Source of the DNA: CAVPDE01 sp963702565
GTDB lineage: Bacteria; Desulfobacterota; DSM-4660; Desulfatiglandales; HGW-15
Reading direction: 5' to 3'
DNA length: 64,000 bases
Assembly (NCBI GenBank): GCA_963702565.1
Contig: CAVPDE010000030.1
Coordinates: forward strand, 124,001 to 188,000
The first letter of the stretch is position 1. The number at the start of each line of letters is the position of its first letter. Under the pieces are notes generated by a model, which was not told the DNA's origin, did not search any database, and saw only the letters and a list, made by a program, of their open reading frames with translations. The translations under genes were made by a program, and so were the position numbers. Below, in pieces: positions 49,418 to 58,957 of this stretch.

Positions 49418-50154
49418 CGGTTACCCCCCTTCGTGAGATTGTTTTTCTGCTTTTCCAGATGGTAAAGGGTTGCCCCTACCGGCGCAAAGGAAAGAAACAC
49501 AATATTGAGAACCGGGACCAGGAAAGGAAGCCCGAAACCGAGATGAAAAGGAATCGTCTGCATCAGAAAGCCGAACCGCTTCTTGAAGGGCACCAGGTTT
49601 CTTGCCGGGATCAGATCCGTGTTGTCCCACGAGAGAAAGACGATCGCCAGAGCCGAGGACAGGATGGTCAGAAGGGGTCCCAGGGGAGTGATCCATCCAA
49701 ACACCATGATCAACAAGGAAACGGTCAGAGGAATCACGGACCTGGGTATTTCTTGAAGGAGGATCGAGGTGAAGCCTTTCCACAAAGGAAGCTTTTCCGG
49801 TTCTGAGACGGTGCCGGCGATTTGAATTTCGGTGATTCGAGCCATGTGGTCCATGACCAGGGCACTGAAAAAAATCTGGGAAAGGATGAATGAAACAATG
49901 GCGGAAAGACCGATAAGAAACAGAGAGGCCAACCACGAAACCAAATGCCATAGCCAGATGAACCACCGGCTTTCCGGCTTAGCCCAGAGGAGACTCATAA
50001 GATCTTGATGATAGGCCAAAATGACACCGGTGAGCAGCGCCATGATGAGAACAAGGAGGAGGAAGCGAACAAGTCCCCAGAAGAGCAGCTTGCCGGTTGT
50101 AAGCCCCAGCCTCAGACCCCGGAGATTAAAAAGCAACCCGTTCAAAAACCCCAT
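49414..50154 (-). CDS. EI24-family (CysZ-like) membrane protein
   Basis: A 246-residue membrane protein of the EI24/CysZ group, with about five or six hydrophobic segments. Hallmarks include MGFLNGLLFNLRGLRLGLTT, a central IPRSVIPLTVSLLIMVFGW and the DNTDLIPARNLVPFKKRFGF loop near 190. CysZ imports sulfate; other members have no assigned cargo. It is coupled with the enoyl-CoA hydratase gene. A sulfate role is possible but not specific from sequence. Confidence 0.78.
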   Translation of the reverse strand: MGFLNGLLFNLRGLRLGLTTGKLLFWGLVRFLLLVLIMALLTGVILAYHQDLMSLLWAKPESRWFIWLWHLVSWLASLFLIGLSAIVSFILSQIFFSALVMDHMARITEIQIAGTVSEPEKLPLWKGFTSILLQEIPRSVIPLTVSLLIMVFGWITPLGPLLTILSSALAIVFLSWDNTDLIPARNLVPFKKRFGFLMQTIPFHLGFGLPFLVPVLNIVFLSFAPVGATLYHLEKQKNNLTKGGNR

Positions 50155-50285
50155 GACCTTTCCTCTCGAGAGAGATATAATAGAGGGGCTGGAAAAGGGG
50201 ACGAGGTCTCCAGCCCAAGGCTACAGCAAAGCATATTTTGGCGAAAAAGACAATAAACGGCTAATCTACCCTGAGAGAGGGTCCC

Positions 50286-52778
50286 ATGCAAGAGGCGGAT
50301 ACCCCGCCCATTTATAACAGCCGAATCATCAAGACCTACATGGAGTATCTCACGCTCCAATATCCCCATGTAGCGCCTGACGCGTTGCTCGATTTTGCCG
50401 GTATGAGCCGGGAGGAAGTGGAAGATCCGGCACACTGGTTTACCCAGAGTCAGGTGGATCGCTTTCACGAAGTCCTCGCACAGAAAACACGCAATCCCAG
50501 CGTGTCCCGAGAGGCGGGCCGGTACGCCGCCTCCTCAAAGGCTTCCGGCGTTCTGAAACAGTACGCCATGAGCTTCATCAGCCCCCTCAGCGCTTACCGC
50601 CTGCTGGAAAAGATCACCCCCCACCTGACCAAAGGCGGGGTGTTTAGAACCACGAAACTGGGCGCCAAAAAGGTGGAAATCTCCTTCACCCCGGTGCCGG
50701 GGGTGAAGGAGAATCCCTTCCAATGCGAGAACCGGATGGGGCAGTTGGAAGCGATCACCAAGGTGTTCACCACCAAGTTCGCGAAGATCGAGCACTCCTC
50801 GTGCTTGCACAAGAACGGAGACCTCTGCCGCTACGTGATCACGTGGGATGAAGCGCCCTCCTATTTCTGGAAAAGGGCATCCCGCTATTCGGTTCTCGCG
50901 GGATTTGCTCTGGCGCTGTTTTTTTCCTTCTTTCTGCCCCTTCTCCATGAAACGATTCTGACTCTTGCCATTGTGCTCGGCGTGCTTTTGGTGAGCCTCT
51001 ATGCGGGGCGTCTTGAAAAAGAGGAACTCGCGAAAAGCATGGTTTTTCAGGGTGATGCAGCCGAAATCTACCTGGGTGAGATGCAAATGCGCTACAACCA
51101 GGCGCTGCTCGTGCAGGAGATCGGCCAGGTCTGCTCCAGTGTTCTCGACACCAGGGAACTTACGAAGAAAGTGATGGAAGCTCTCGAGAGGCGACTGAAT
51201 TTCGATCGCGGGATGATCCTCCTTCTGGATGGGGATAAGCGGCGACTGCGCTACACCGCCGGTTATGGTTTCACTGACAACCAGAAAGAGCCTTGGAGAG
51301 ACCCTGGAATGGCGCTGGATGGGATCGAAGAAAAGGATCTCTTTGCTTCCGCCCTGAGAAAGTTCAAGCCCGTGTTGCTCCACGATGCGGAAAAAGACCA
51401 GGAGAAGCTTTCCAGGGGGACAAGAGAGATCGTGAAGGAAACCGGCATGTCTTCGATCGCCGCGGTGCCCATCGTTCACAAAAGGCGGTTTCTGGGATTG
51501 ATGGCCGTGGGCAACCTCTCATCGGGACAACCCCTGACTCAGAGCGATGTCAATCTTCTGAGGGGGATCGCCTCTGCGGCGTCTTTGGGCATCATCAATG
51601 CGCTGTCTTTTCAGGAACTCAAGGAAAGCGAAAAGAAGTACCGTGAGCTTGTGGAAAACGCGAACAGCATCATCCTGCGGAGAGATCCTGCAGGGAAGAT
51701 CACCTTCTTCAATGAGTATGCCCAGAGGTTCTTCGGCTTCTCGGAAGATGAAATCTTGGGGAAAAACATGATCGGCACCATTGTTCCCGAGAAGGATAGC
51801 CAAGGAAATGACCAAACAAAGGCGCTTCTCGCTATCGGAACCGATCCCGGCCAATACCCTACCCACGAATATGAGAACAAACGCAGCAACGGGGAGCGGG
51901 TCTGGGTGTCTTGGACGAACAGGGCGCTCCATGACCCGCAGGGAAAGGTGGTGGAAATCCTGTGCATTGGAAACGACGTCACTGCTCTGAGGGAGGCGGA
52001 AAGAGAGAAAAAGGCTCTGGAAGCGCGTCTTCAAAGGGCGGCAAAAATGGAGGCCATAGGAAGCCTGGCAGGCGGAGTGGCTCATGACCTGAACAACATT
52101 TTGCCCAGCCTGATCAGTTTCCCGGACGTGATCCTCATGGATCTCCCCGAAGACAGTCCCCTTCGAAAGCCTGTCCTAAGCATCAAGCGCTCGGGAGAGA
52201 GAGCGGCTGCAATCGCCCAGGATCTTCTTACGCTGGCCAGAAGAGCGGTGCCCGTCAAGACGCCGGTCAATTTTAACGAGGTTATCGCAGAGTACCTCGA
52301 AAGCCCTGAGGGAAGCAAACTCCAATCCGACTACCCCAAGGTTCAGATCTCCAAAGACCTTGAGCCAGGCTTGAGACCGATTCTCGGCTCTTCGGTGCAT
52401 CTGTCCAAAACGGTCATGAATCTGGTCCTCAATGCCGTGGAGGCTGTTCCTGAAGAAGGAAGGGTCGTGCTCTCGACGAGGGTTGTCCGGCTGAAAGAGG
52501 GAATCAAAGGGTACGAGATGATTGAACCCGGCGAGTATGCGGTGCTCAGTGTGGCGGATACCGGGATAGGGATTTCAGCACGGGATATTGAAAAGATCTT
52601 TGAACCCTTTTACACGAAAAAAGCCATGGGCCGGAGCGGGTCCGGCCTTGGGATGGCCATTGTTTGGGGGACCCTGAAAGACCATCGAGGCTATGTGGAC
52701 GTGAAAAGCGAGGAGGGAAAAGGAACAACGTTCGATCTCTATTTCCCGATGCCTGCAGAAACTCCGGCTACGGCGTGA
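50286..52778 (+). CDS. multi-domain sensor histidine kinase
   Basis: An 830-residue hybrid-free kinase. Residues 1-195 are a soluble sensor region (IYNSRIIKTYMEYLTLQYPH; cysteines in HSSCLHKNGDLCRY). Two membrane helices (about 200-240) follow, then a GAF domain (about 275-440), a PAS domain (about 450-575), and HisKA with phospho-acceptor His600 in GGVAHDLNNIL. The ATPase domain has NLVLNAVEAVPEEG, DTGIGISARDIEKIFEPF and GSGLGMAIVWG. It begins without an adjacent response regulator; the one at 57754 is 5 kb away. It converges on the GalT-like gene with a 40-base overlap. Confidence 0.85.
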   Translation: MQEADTPPIYNSRIIKTYMEYLTLQYPHVAPDALLDFAGMSREEVEDPAHWFTQSQVDRFHEVLAQKTRNPSVSREAGRYAASSKASGVLKQYAMSFISPLSAYRLLEKITPHLTKGGVFRTTKLGAKKVEISFTPVPGVKENPFQCENRMGQLEAITKVFTTKFAKIEHSSCLHKNGDLCRYVITWDEAPSYFWKRASRYSVLAGFALALFFSFFLPLLHETILTLAIVLGVLLVSLYAGRLEKEELAKSMVFQGDAAEIYLGEMQMRYNQALLVQEIGQVCSSVLDTRELTKKVMEALERRLNFDRGMILLLDGDKRRLRYTAGYGFTDNQKEPWRDPGMALDGIEEKDLFASALRKFKPVLLHDAEKDQEKLSRGTREIVKETGMSSIAAVPIVHKRRFLGLMAVGNLSSGQPLTQSDVNLLRGIASAASLGIINALSFQELKESEKKYRELVENANSIILRRDPAGKITFFNEYAQRFFGFSEDEILGKNMIGTIVPEKDSQGNDQTKALLAIGTDPGQYPTHEYENKRSNGERVWVSWTNRALHDPQGKVVEILCIGNDVTALREAEREKKALEARLQRAAKMEAIGSLAGGVAHDLNNILPSLISFPDVILMDLPEDSPLRKPVLSIKRSGERAAAIAQDLLTLARRAVPVKTPVNFNEVIAEYLESPEGSKLQSDYPKVQISKDLEPGLRPILGSSVHLSKTVMNLVLNAVEAVPEEGRVVLSTRVVRLKEGIKGYEMIEPGEYAVLSVADTGIGISARDIEKIFEPFYTKKAMGRSGSGLGMAIVWGTLKDHRGYVDVKSEEGKGTTFDLYFPMPAETPATA

Positions 52779-53794
52779 AAACTCTTCAGAACCTCCTCTC
52801 GAACAGCCTCCGGCGGTCTCACGGTAAAAGACTCCTTGTGCATCATCTGAGGGTAAGCGATGTCGCTGTTGCCGATGGGCCTGGGAAAGAGTCGCGGGCA
52901 AATTCGGGCATTCACCCGATGGCTCTTTTCTTCTTTGGTGGAAAAAATTGAAACATTGAAACTGTAGATGTTTTCTTTCAGGAAGTGCTTTAAGGTCCTG
53001 CTCAGTCCCTCCAAGAAAACCTCAATATCATCCTCGCTCAGCTCCATCAGGCTCAGGCGTTCAGGAAATACACACTGAACGTCCGGCAGAAAGGCGGCGG
53101 GCACAAAGCTCATGATCCAGACGCTTGACCCTATGGTTTTAAGATATCTTTCATCCCTTTTCTTTTCCTCCTGAATAAAGTCCTGCCAGAAATCCCGCCG
53201 GTTCTCCTGCGCGTATCTTCTGCATCCTGCTATCTGCTCGCGAAGGGCATTGGTCGCCGTTTCGCCGGCATTGGGCTGAAGGTGCGCATGAACAATACTC
53301 GAGCCCGCGCAAGGCATGTAGTTCCAGTTGATGCTGAAAAAATGAACCAGAGGGTCGGATTGGGCGACCGTCCTGAGATAGAGGAGGCATGCGGAAAAGG
53401 CATCGCGCATCGTCTCCGGCGCCAGGTTCTCCATGGGGAGGAAATGTGCCGGTGAAAAGATCGCGACACCCGCATGTTTCTCAAAAGGTGCCAGGTTCGG
53501 GATCAGAGTCGCGTCGCCCACCCTGATCCTGCCCTCCGGGATGAGATCTTTAGGAAATTCCGGAGTGGATTTTTCAAGAGCCGCGGGGCAGAAGGGGCAA
53601 AAGATCTTCTTGGAACGATCTACAATGTCGGCAACATCCGGTTTCTCGGCCTTGAAGGGAAGGTCAAAAACCCGGCCTGTGGCGCCGGTGAGGGGATCAT
53701 AACGAATCTCAAAAGGAATTTCGTCGAGAGCGTGTCCCTTAAAAGGGTTCATCAACCGGACCTGAGATCGGATTTTCTTGAACTCAAGGCTCAT
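52739..53794 (-). CDS. GalT-like HIT-superfamily protein
   Basis: A 351-residue protein starting at ATG 53794, behind AAAGGGAG. It resembles galactose-1-phosphate uridylyltransferase: Cys66/Cys69 (FCPFC) as a zinc site, YDPLTGATGRVF near the start, and the nucleotide-transfer motif His169-x-His171-x-Gln173 in VHAHLQP. In GalT the second His is the uridylylated residue. It may act on another sugar phosphate or nucleotide. No galactose genes are nearby. Its end overlaps the kinase gene by 40 bases. Confidence 0.75.
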   Translation of the reverse strand: MSLEFKKIRSQVRLMNPFKGHALDEIPFEIRYDPLTGATGRVFDLPFKAEKPDVADIVDRSKKIFCPFCPAALEKSTPEFPKDLIPEGRIRVGDATLIPNLAPFEKHAGVAIFSPAHFLPMENLAPETMRDAFSACLLYLRTVAQSDPLVHFFSINWNYMPCAGSSIVHAHLQPNAGETATNALREQIAGCRRYAQENRRDFWQDFIQEEKKRDERYLKTIGSSVWIMSFVPAAFLPDVQCVFPERLSLMELSEDDIEVFLEGLSRTLKHFLKENIYSFNVSIFSTKEEKSHRVNARICPRLFPRPIGNSDIAYPQMMHKESFTVRPPEAVREEVLKSFHAVAGVSAGIGK

Positions 53795-53957
53795 GGCTAT
53801 CTCCCTTTCAGCATCCAAAATCGTGTGAGAGTATATATATTGTTCTCGGTGCTGGCGCAATAGGGTTCACCCTTTCCTGCGCAGTCCTTGGTCTGTTGCT
53901 GGACGCTGCTTTTCTTTTCGTGATATAGAGAACTGAGCCCCACAGAAGGAGGGTGCC

Positions 53958-56195
53958 ATGTCTGAATGGAAGAGAACATCGTGCGTGCTTTGCTATCATA
54001 ACTGCGGCCTGGAAGTGCAGACCGAAGGGAACAAGATCCTCAAGGTTCGGGCCGACAAGAATCATCCAAGAACCAGAGGCTATAGGTGCAGGAAAGGCAC
54101 AAGAATCGCTTTCTACCAGGCCCACCAAGAGAGACTGACTCACCCTTTAAAGAGAGAAGGGAACGGCTTCAGCAGGATTTCATGGGATCAGGCGATCACC
54201 GAGATCTCAGGCAAGGCGAAAGACATCCTGAGCCTACACGGCCCCCGCGCCCTGGCTTATATGGGCGGAGGCGGTCAGGGGTCTCACGTGGAGGCGGGCT
54301 TTGGCCGGACCCTCTTGACCGCCCTGGGATCCCAGTACCACTACTCCGCCATTGCCCAGGAGCTGAGCGGGCTCTTCTGGGTCAACGGCCGGGCTTATGG
54401 CCGTCAAAACCTGCACACCGGCGCGGATCTGGACAGGGCCAAGAATTTCCTCGTCATGGGTTGGAATGGCTATGTGAGCAACGCGGGAGTGAACCGGGCG
54501 AGGGAAAGGATCGATGAGTTTTCAAAGGACCCGGCCAAGCGGTTGATCGTGGTGGATCCCCTCCGGAGTGAAACCGCTCAAAGAGCCAACACCCATCTCC
54601 AGCCGAGAATCGGCACCATCGCCCTTTTTATCAAAAGCCTGATCGCGATCATCCTCCAGGAAGGGTGGGAGAACAGGGAATTCCTCGCCAGGCACTGCGA
54701 CGGCTTTGAACGGGTTGAGGGATGGTTCAGGAATTTTGACGCGGCCTCCGGCCTCAAGGTGTGCGGACTGGATGCCGGCAAAGTCCGGGAAATTGCAAGG
54801 ATCTACGCTTCAGAGCCGACAGCCATGAGAACGGACCTCGGACTTCTTATGGACCGTCAGAGCACCATGAATTCCTACCTGGAGATGATCCTCATGGCGG
54901 TCTGTGGCAGGATCGGAACACCCGGAGGTAATGTCTTCCCGGGTCACCTGATGCCGTTAGGGCCTCACACGGACGAACGCGACCCTCGAACGTGGAGAAC
55001 CGTGGAGACCCATTTCCCGCCGAGCATGGGGTATTTCCCACCGAACGTGCTTCCAGAGGAGATTCTTTCAGAGAAGGAGGAGCGCACCCGGGCCCTGATC
55101 GTAAGCAGCTCTAACCCGCTTCGATCCTATGCGGACACGCTCCTTTACGAGAAAGCCTTCCGGGAACTGGATCTTCTTGTGACCATCGAAATCGCCATGT
55201 CCGAGACCGCCAGGCTCAGCCACTACGTGCTGCCTGCCAAATCAGGGTTTGAAAAGTGGGACGCCGCCTTTTTCAGCCTCACCTTTCCCGAAGTCTACTT
55301 CCAGATCAGGCATCCCTGCTGCGAAACCGAGGGCGAAGCCCTCGAAGAAGGAGAGATCTTCACCCGCCTTGCGGACGCCCTGGGGATTCTGCCCTCGATC
55401 CCGGACGTCCTGTTTCAGCGATCCCGTGAGGACCGGGGTCTCTTTGCCATGGAGTTGTTGCAATTCATGGGGAGCGACAGGAAGGCCGCAAGGTTTCTTC
55501 CCTTCATCGTGGCGAAAACGCTCGGCCGGGAACTCGGTTCAGCTCACCTTTCCGCTCTGTGGGGTCTTTTGATGATGTTTCCCCAGCACGCCGGAGAGGA
55601 CATCGCCAGGGCCGGTTATGACGTGAGCCCCTTGGTAGGGGAGGAGCTCTTCAAGAAGCTTCTCGATCATCCGGAAGGGACCTTGATTGCCAAAATGCCT
55701 GAACAGGACAACCTGAACGCCCTCAGGACTCCTGACAGGAAGGTCCATCTTTACATCGAGGAGATGGAATCGTGGATTAATGAAATCGCTCCGGACAAGG
55801 AAGAGCGGAGCCTCAGAAATGTGGAGTATCCTTTTGTCCTGGTGGCAGGCCGGCATTTTCCATACACGGCCAACTCCATCATGAGGGACCCCGAGTGGAA
55901 CAGTGGCAAACAAGTCTGCACTCTTCTTGTGAGCGAGGAGGATGCTCGTGCTGTGGGGCTGAAAGACGGTGCTGAAGTTTGGCTCACCACAGAGGCGTCA
56001 CGACTGAAGGTTCCGGTCGAAGTTTCCGATATTCCTCCGCGAGGGACGGTGGTTTTGCCCCACGGTTTCGGACTGGTGCACGGCGGGGAAAGGGTTGGCG
56101 TGAACGTGAATCAGCTCACGAAGAACACCCATCGGGACAGGATCGCTGCGACCCCGCTTCACCGCTACGTCCCATGCCGCATCGAGGCAGGATAG
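53958..56195 (+). CDS. molybdopterin-dependent oxidoreductase (formate dehydrogenase/DMSO reductase superfamily)
   Basis: A 745-residue cytosolic enzyme with no Tat signal. Cys9, Cys12, Cys16 and Cys44 bind a [4Fe-4S] cluster. The pterin-binding domains contain LVMGWNGYVSNAGVNRAR, RLIVVDPLRSETAQRA, and the C-terminal LPHGFGLVHGG. At the point where the metal ligand is usually Cys, Sec or Ser (near residue 135, HYSAIAQELSG) none is present. It may therefore be a tungsten or molybdenum enzyme with a non-protein ligand. It opens the operon that continues with the AbfD-like enzyme, ten bases later. GAAGGAGGGTGCC precedes the ATG. Confidence 0.82.
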   Translation: MSEWKRTSCVLCYHNCGLEVQTEGNKILKVRADKNHPRTRGYRCRKGTRIAFYQAHQERLTHPLKREGNGFSRISWDQAITEISGKAKDILSLHGPRALAYMGGGGQGSHVEAGFGRTLLTALGSQYHYSAIAQELSGLFWVNGRAYGRQNLHTGADLDRAKNFLVMGWNGYVSNAGVNRARERIDEFSKDPAKRLIVVDPLRSETAQRANTHLQPRIGTIALFIKSLIAIILQEGWENREFLARHCDGFERVEGWFRNFDAASGLKVCGLDAGKVREIARIYASEPTAMRTDLGLLMDRQSTMNSYLEMILMAVCGRIGTPGGNVFPGHLMPLGPHTDERDPRTWRTVETHFPPSMGYFPPNVLPEEILSEKEERTRALIVSSSNPLRSYADTLLYEKAFRELDLLVTIEIAMSETARLSHYVLPAKSGFEKWDAAFFSLTFPEVYFQIRHPCCETEGEALEEGEIFTRLADALGILPSIPDVLFQRSREDRGLFAMELLQFMGSDRKAARFLPFIVAKTLGRELGSAHLSALWGLLMMFPQHAGEDIARAGYDVSPLVGEELFKKLLDHPEGTLIAKMPEQDNLNALRTPDRKVHLYIEEMESWINEIAPDKEERSLRNVEYPFVLVAGRHFPYTANSIMRDPEWNSGKQVCTLLVSEEDARAVGLKDGAEVWLTTEASRLKVPVEVSDIPPRGTVVLPHGFGLVHGGERVGVNVNQLTKNTHRDRIAATPLHRYVPCRIEAG

Positions 56196-56205
56196 GGGCA
56201 GGACA

Positions 56206-57663
56206 ATGAAATCACCGCAAGAGTACATAGAAAGCCTGCGTAAGCTCAATCTGGTCGTTTACCTGTTCGGCAAGCGGATTGAAAATGTCGTCGATGACCC
56301 GATCATCCGGCCGTCCCTCAATGCGGTGGCCTTGACCTACGGGATGGCCCAGAGCCCCAAGTTCGAGGACCTCATGACCGCGAGGTCGCATCTGACCGGC
56401 AAGAAAATCAACCGCTTCACCCATGTTCACCAGAGCGTCGAGGACTTGGTCAAGAAGAGCAAGATGGGCAGGCTCATGGGGTCCCTCACGGGCTGCTGCT
56501 TCCAGCGGTGCGTCGGCATGGACGCTCTCAACGCCCTTTCCATAACGACCTACGACATCGACGTGAAATACGGAACCGAGTACAACAAGCGCTTCCTGAA
56601 GTATCTTGCCTATGTGCAGGAAAACGACCTGGTGTGCGACGGAGCCATGACAGACCCCAAGGGAGACCGCTCCCTCCCGCCCCACCGGCAGGAGGATCCG
56701 GACATGTATCTCAGGGTCGTCGAGGAACGGGACGACGGAATCGTGGTGCGCGGGGCCAAGGTCCATCAGACCGGCGCGGTAAACTCCCACGAGGTCATCG
56801 TGATGCCCACCCTGTCGATGCGGGAGGAGGACAGGGATTACGCGGTCTCCTTTGCCGTGCCGAGCGATGCCCTCGGCATCACTTATGTCATGGGCCGGCA
56901 GTCTTGCGATACGCGGAAGCTTGAAAAGGGACAGCTGGACCGCGGGAACATCCGCTTCGGCGGGCACGAAGCCCTGATTGTGTTCGACGATGTTTTCGTG
57001 CCGTGGGAAAGGGTCTTCATGTTCAGGGAGCATGACTTTACCGGCGCCCTGGTAGAACTCTTCGCCTCCTATCATCGCCAGAGTTATGCCTGCAAGGTGG
57101 GCGTGGGCGACGTGCTCATCGGGGCCGTGCAAACCATTGCGGAGTACAACGGGGTGGACAAAGCGTCGCACGTGAAGGACAAGATCATCGAAATGAACCA
57201 CCTGAACGAGACGCTCTACTGCGGGTGTGTCGCCTGTGCGGCCGAGGGAGCGAGAATGCCGAGTGGCACCTATTACGTGGATCCTCTCCTGGCCAATGTC
57301 CACAAGCAGAATGTGACGCGTTTTCCCTATGAGATTGCCCGGCTTGCCCAGGATATTGCGGGCGGGCTGCTGGTGACCTTGCCGTCGGAAGAGGACCTGA
57401 AATCCTCTGCCGTGGGAAAATGGCTGGAGAAGTGTTTCAAAGCACGGAGCGGCGTGCCCACGGAACACCGCATGCGAATTCTCAGGCTGATTGAGAACTT
57501 GACGCTGGGCACGGCTGCGGTAGGATATCTCACCGAATCCATGCATGGGGCCGGATCCCCTCAGGCTCAACGGATCATGATTTCCCGTCTGGTCGACATG
57601 GGGGAGAAGCAGAGGAATGCGAAGCGGCTCTGCGGCATCACGGGAGAGAGTGAAATGGAATAA
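56206..57663 (+). CDS. 4-hydroxybutyryl-CoA dehydratase-like (AbfD/HpaB family) enzyme
   Basis: A 485-residue member of the acyl-CoA-dehydrogenase-fold family that includes AbfD, the flavin and [4Fe-4S] radical dehydratase. Cys98 and Cys102 (CFQRC), His290 and Cys296 (HRQSYAC) lie about where AbfD has its cluster ligands. RSHLTGKKINRFTHVHQS and SYACKVGVGDVLIGA are strong family motifs. HpaB-type hydroxylases lack these ligands, so a dehydratase/isomerase role on a CoA thioester is favoured. The exact substrate is unknown. The N-terminus is near normal in length. It is the second gene of the operon. Confidence 0.82.
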   Translation: MKSPQEYIESLRKLNLVVYLFGKRIENVVDDPIIRPSLNAVALTYGMAQSPKFEDLMTARSHLTGKKINRFTHVHQSVEDLVKKSKMGRLMGSLTGCCFQRCVGMDALNALSITTYDIDVKYGTEYNKRFLKYLAYVQENDLVCDGAMTDPKGDRSLPPHRQEDPDMYLRVVEERDDGIVVRGAKVHQTGAVNSHEVIVMPTLSMREEDRDYAVSFAVPSDALGITYVMGRQSCDTRKLEKGQLDRGNIRFGGHEALIVFDDVFVPWERVFMFREHDFTGALVELFASYHRQSYACKVGVGDVLIGAVQTIAEYNGVDKASHVKDKIIEMNHLNETLYCGCVACAAEGARMPSGTYYVDPLLANVHKQNVTRFPYEIARLAQDIAGGLLVTLPSEEDLKSSAVGKWLEKCFKARSGVPTEHRMRILRLIENLTLGTAAVGYLTESMHGAGSPQAQRIMISRLVDMGEKQRNAKRLCGITGESEME

Positions 57664-57753
57664 ACCGCTGTTCCCTTTTCATCAACCCGAATTCCTGATA
57701 TAGAGAAGACACAACCGTACTCTACTCTCGCTTCAAAAGAGGAGGCAAAGAGA

Positions 57754-58275
57754 ATGAAGCCGGGCAGCTTGTTGCAAGATAAATTGGTGCTGGTGGTCGA
57801 CGACGAGAAGGACGTGCTCGATGCTGTTGCGGAAATGCTTGAGAAGTCAACGGTCCACAAGGCGGCCGACTATGAAACAGCGCTTCAGCATCTTCTGAGC
57901 TACACCTACGACATCGTGGTGCTCGACATCATGGGAGTGAACGGCTTCGAACTCTTGAAGGTGGCTGTTAAAAGGGGATTCCCTGCGGTGATGCTCACGG
58001 CGCACGCCCTGACACCGGAATCGCTCAAGAAATCCATTCGGCTTGGGGCTGTGTCCTTCCTCCCGAAGGAGAGAATGGGTGATCTGGTCGAGTACCTGGA
58101 AGACGTGGTGCTTGAAGGCGGTAAACCGGCTTGGCAGAAACTTTTCGACAAGGTGGGAGAGATTTTCAACCGGCGCTTCGGTCCGGATTGGAGAGAAAAG
58201 GACCGGTTCTTCAAGGAATTCGAGGAAGAGTTCATAAAAAGCGAAAGGTCCCAGCTGACCGATAAGAAACTGTAG
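57754..58275 (+). CDS. response regulator receiver protein
   Basis: A 173-residue protein. The receiver domain (about 10-120) has Asp16-Asp17, phospho-acceptor Asp58 in YDIVVLDIMG, Thr82 and Lys105. The last 50 residues are helical and charged (FNRRFGPDWREKDRFFKEF) without a DNA-binding motif. AGGAGG precedes the ATG. It follows the AbfD-like gene by 90 bases and precedes the LUD gene by 18. A nearby sensor kinase lies at 50286. It probably acts by protein contact within the operon. Confidence 0.85.
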   Translation: MKPGSLLQDKLVLVVDDEKDVLDAVAEMLEKSTVHKAADYETALQHLLSYTYDIVVLDIMGVNGFELLKVAVKRGFPAVMLTAHALTPESLKKSIRLGAVSFLPKERMGDLVEYLEDVVLEGGKPAWQKLFDKVGEIFNRRFGPDWREKDRFFKEFEEEFIKSERSQLTDKKL

Positions 58276-58293
58276 AGAAAAGGAAGATACCCT

Positions 58294-58947
58294 ATGGACA
58301 AACCCATGGATCACTACTGGCAACTCCGTCTCAAGGCGGTGAAAGAGGCCCTTGAGGCCAATCATTTCGAAGTCTTCCTGGCCAATGACGTGGGGGAAGC
58401 GAGGAAAGTAGTCAAGGAGCAGATCCTGCCCGCCACTGGCGCGAAGAGCGTCTCCTGGGGAGGCTCCATGACCTTTCTCGCTACCGGCCTTTATGAAGAG
58501 ATCAAAAAGATGCCGGGGCTGGAGATCCTCGACACCTTTGATCGAAGCAAGCCCCCTGAAGAAAACATGGAAATCCGCAGGAGGTCTGTTCTCGCCGATC
58601 TCTTCATCACCGGGACCAATGCCCTGACCGAAGGCGGTATGCTGGTCAACCTCGACATGATCGGGAACAGGGCTTGTTCGATCAATTTCGGCCCCAAGCA
58701 CGTGGTGATTCTCGCGGGCCGGAACAAGATCGTTTCCGAACTGGATGACGCCATGTACAGGGTCAAAAACTACGCCGCCCCTGTGAACGCGATGAGGCTC
58801 GACAAGAAAACCCCTTGTGTCAAAACCTCCTATTGCGAAGACTGCAAGAGCCCGGATCGCATCTGCAATGTGTGGACCATCACGGAGAAGTCCTTTCCCA
58901 AGGGAAGAATCAAGGTGATCCTGATCAACCAGGACTTGGGGCTCTGA
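58294..58947 (+). CDS. LUD-domain (LutC/DUF162-like) protein
   Basis: A 217-residue LUD protein. GAKSVSWGGSMTFLATGLYEE, TGTNALTEGGMLVNLDMIGN, and FGPKHVVILAGRNKIVSELDDA are typical. It has a C-terminal cysteine group CVKTSYCEDCKSPDRICN, which could bind a metal or Fe-S cluster. LUD proteins take part in lactate oxidation and in cyclic CoA chemistry, but many are unassigned. It lies ten bases before the ornithine-cyclodeaminase-like gene. Confidence 0.85.
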   Translation: MDKPMDHYWQLRLKAVKEALEANHFEVFLANDVGEARKVVKEQILPATGAKSVSWGGSMTFLATGLYEEIKKMPGLEILDTFDRSKPPEENMEIRRRSVLADLFITGTNALTEGGMLVNLDMIGNRACSINFGPKHVVILAGRNKIVSELDDAMYRVKNYAAPVNAMRLDKKTPCVKTSYCEDCKSPDRICNVWTITEKSFPKGRIKVILINQDLGL

Positions 58948-58957
58948 GGGAGGCGAC

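Noticed and set aside
56212..57570. 452-codon minus-strand frame
   Set aside because: It is a shadow of the AbfD-like gene with a His- and Pro-rich composition.
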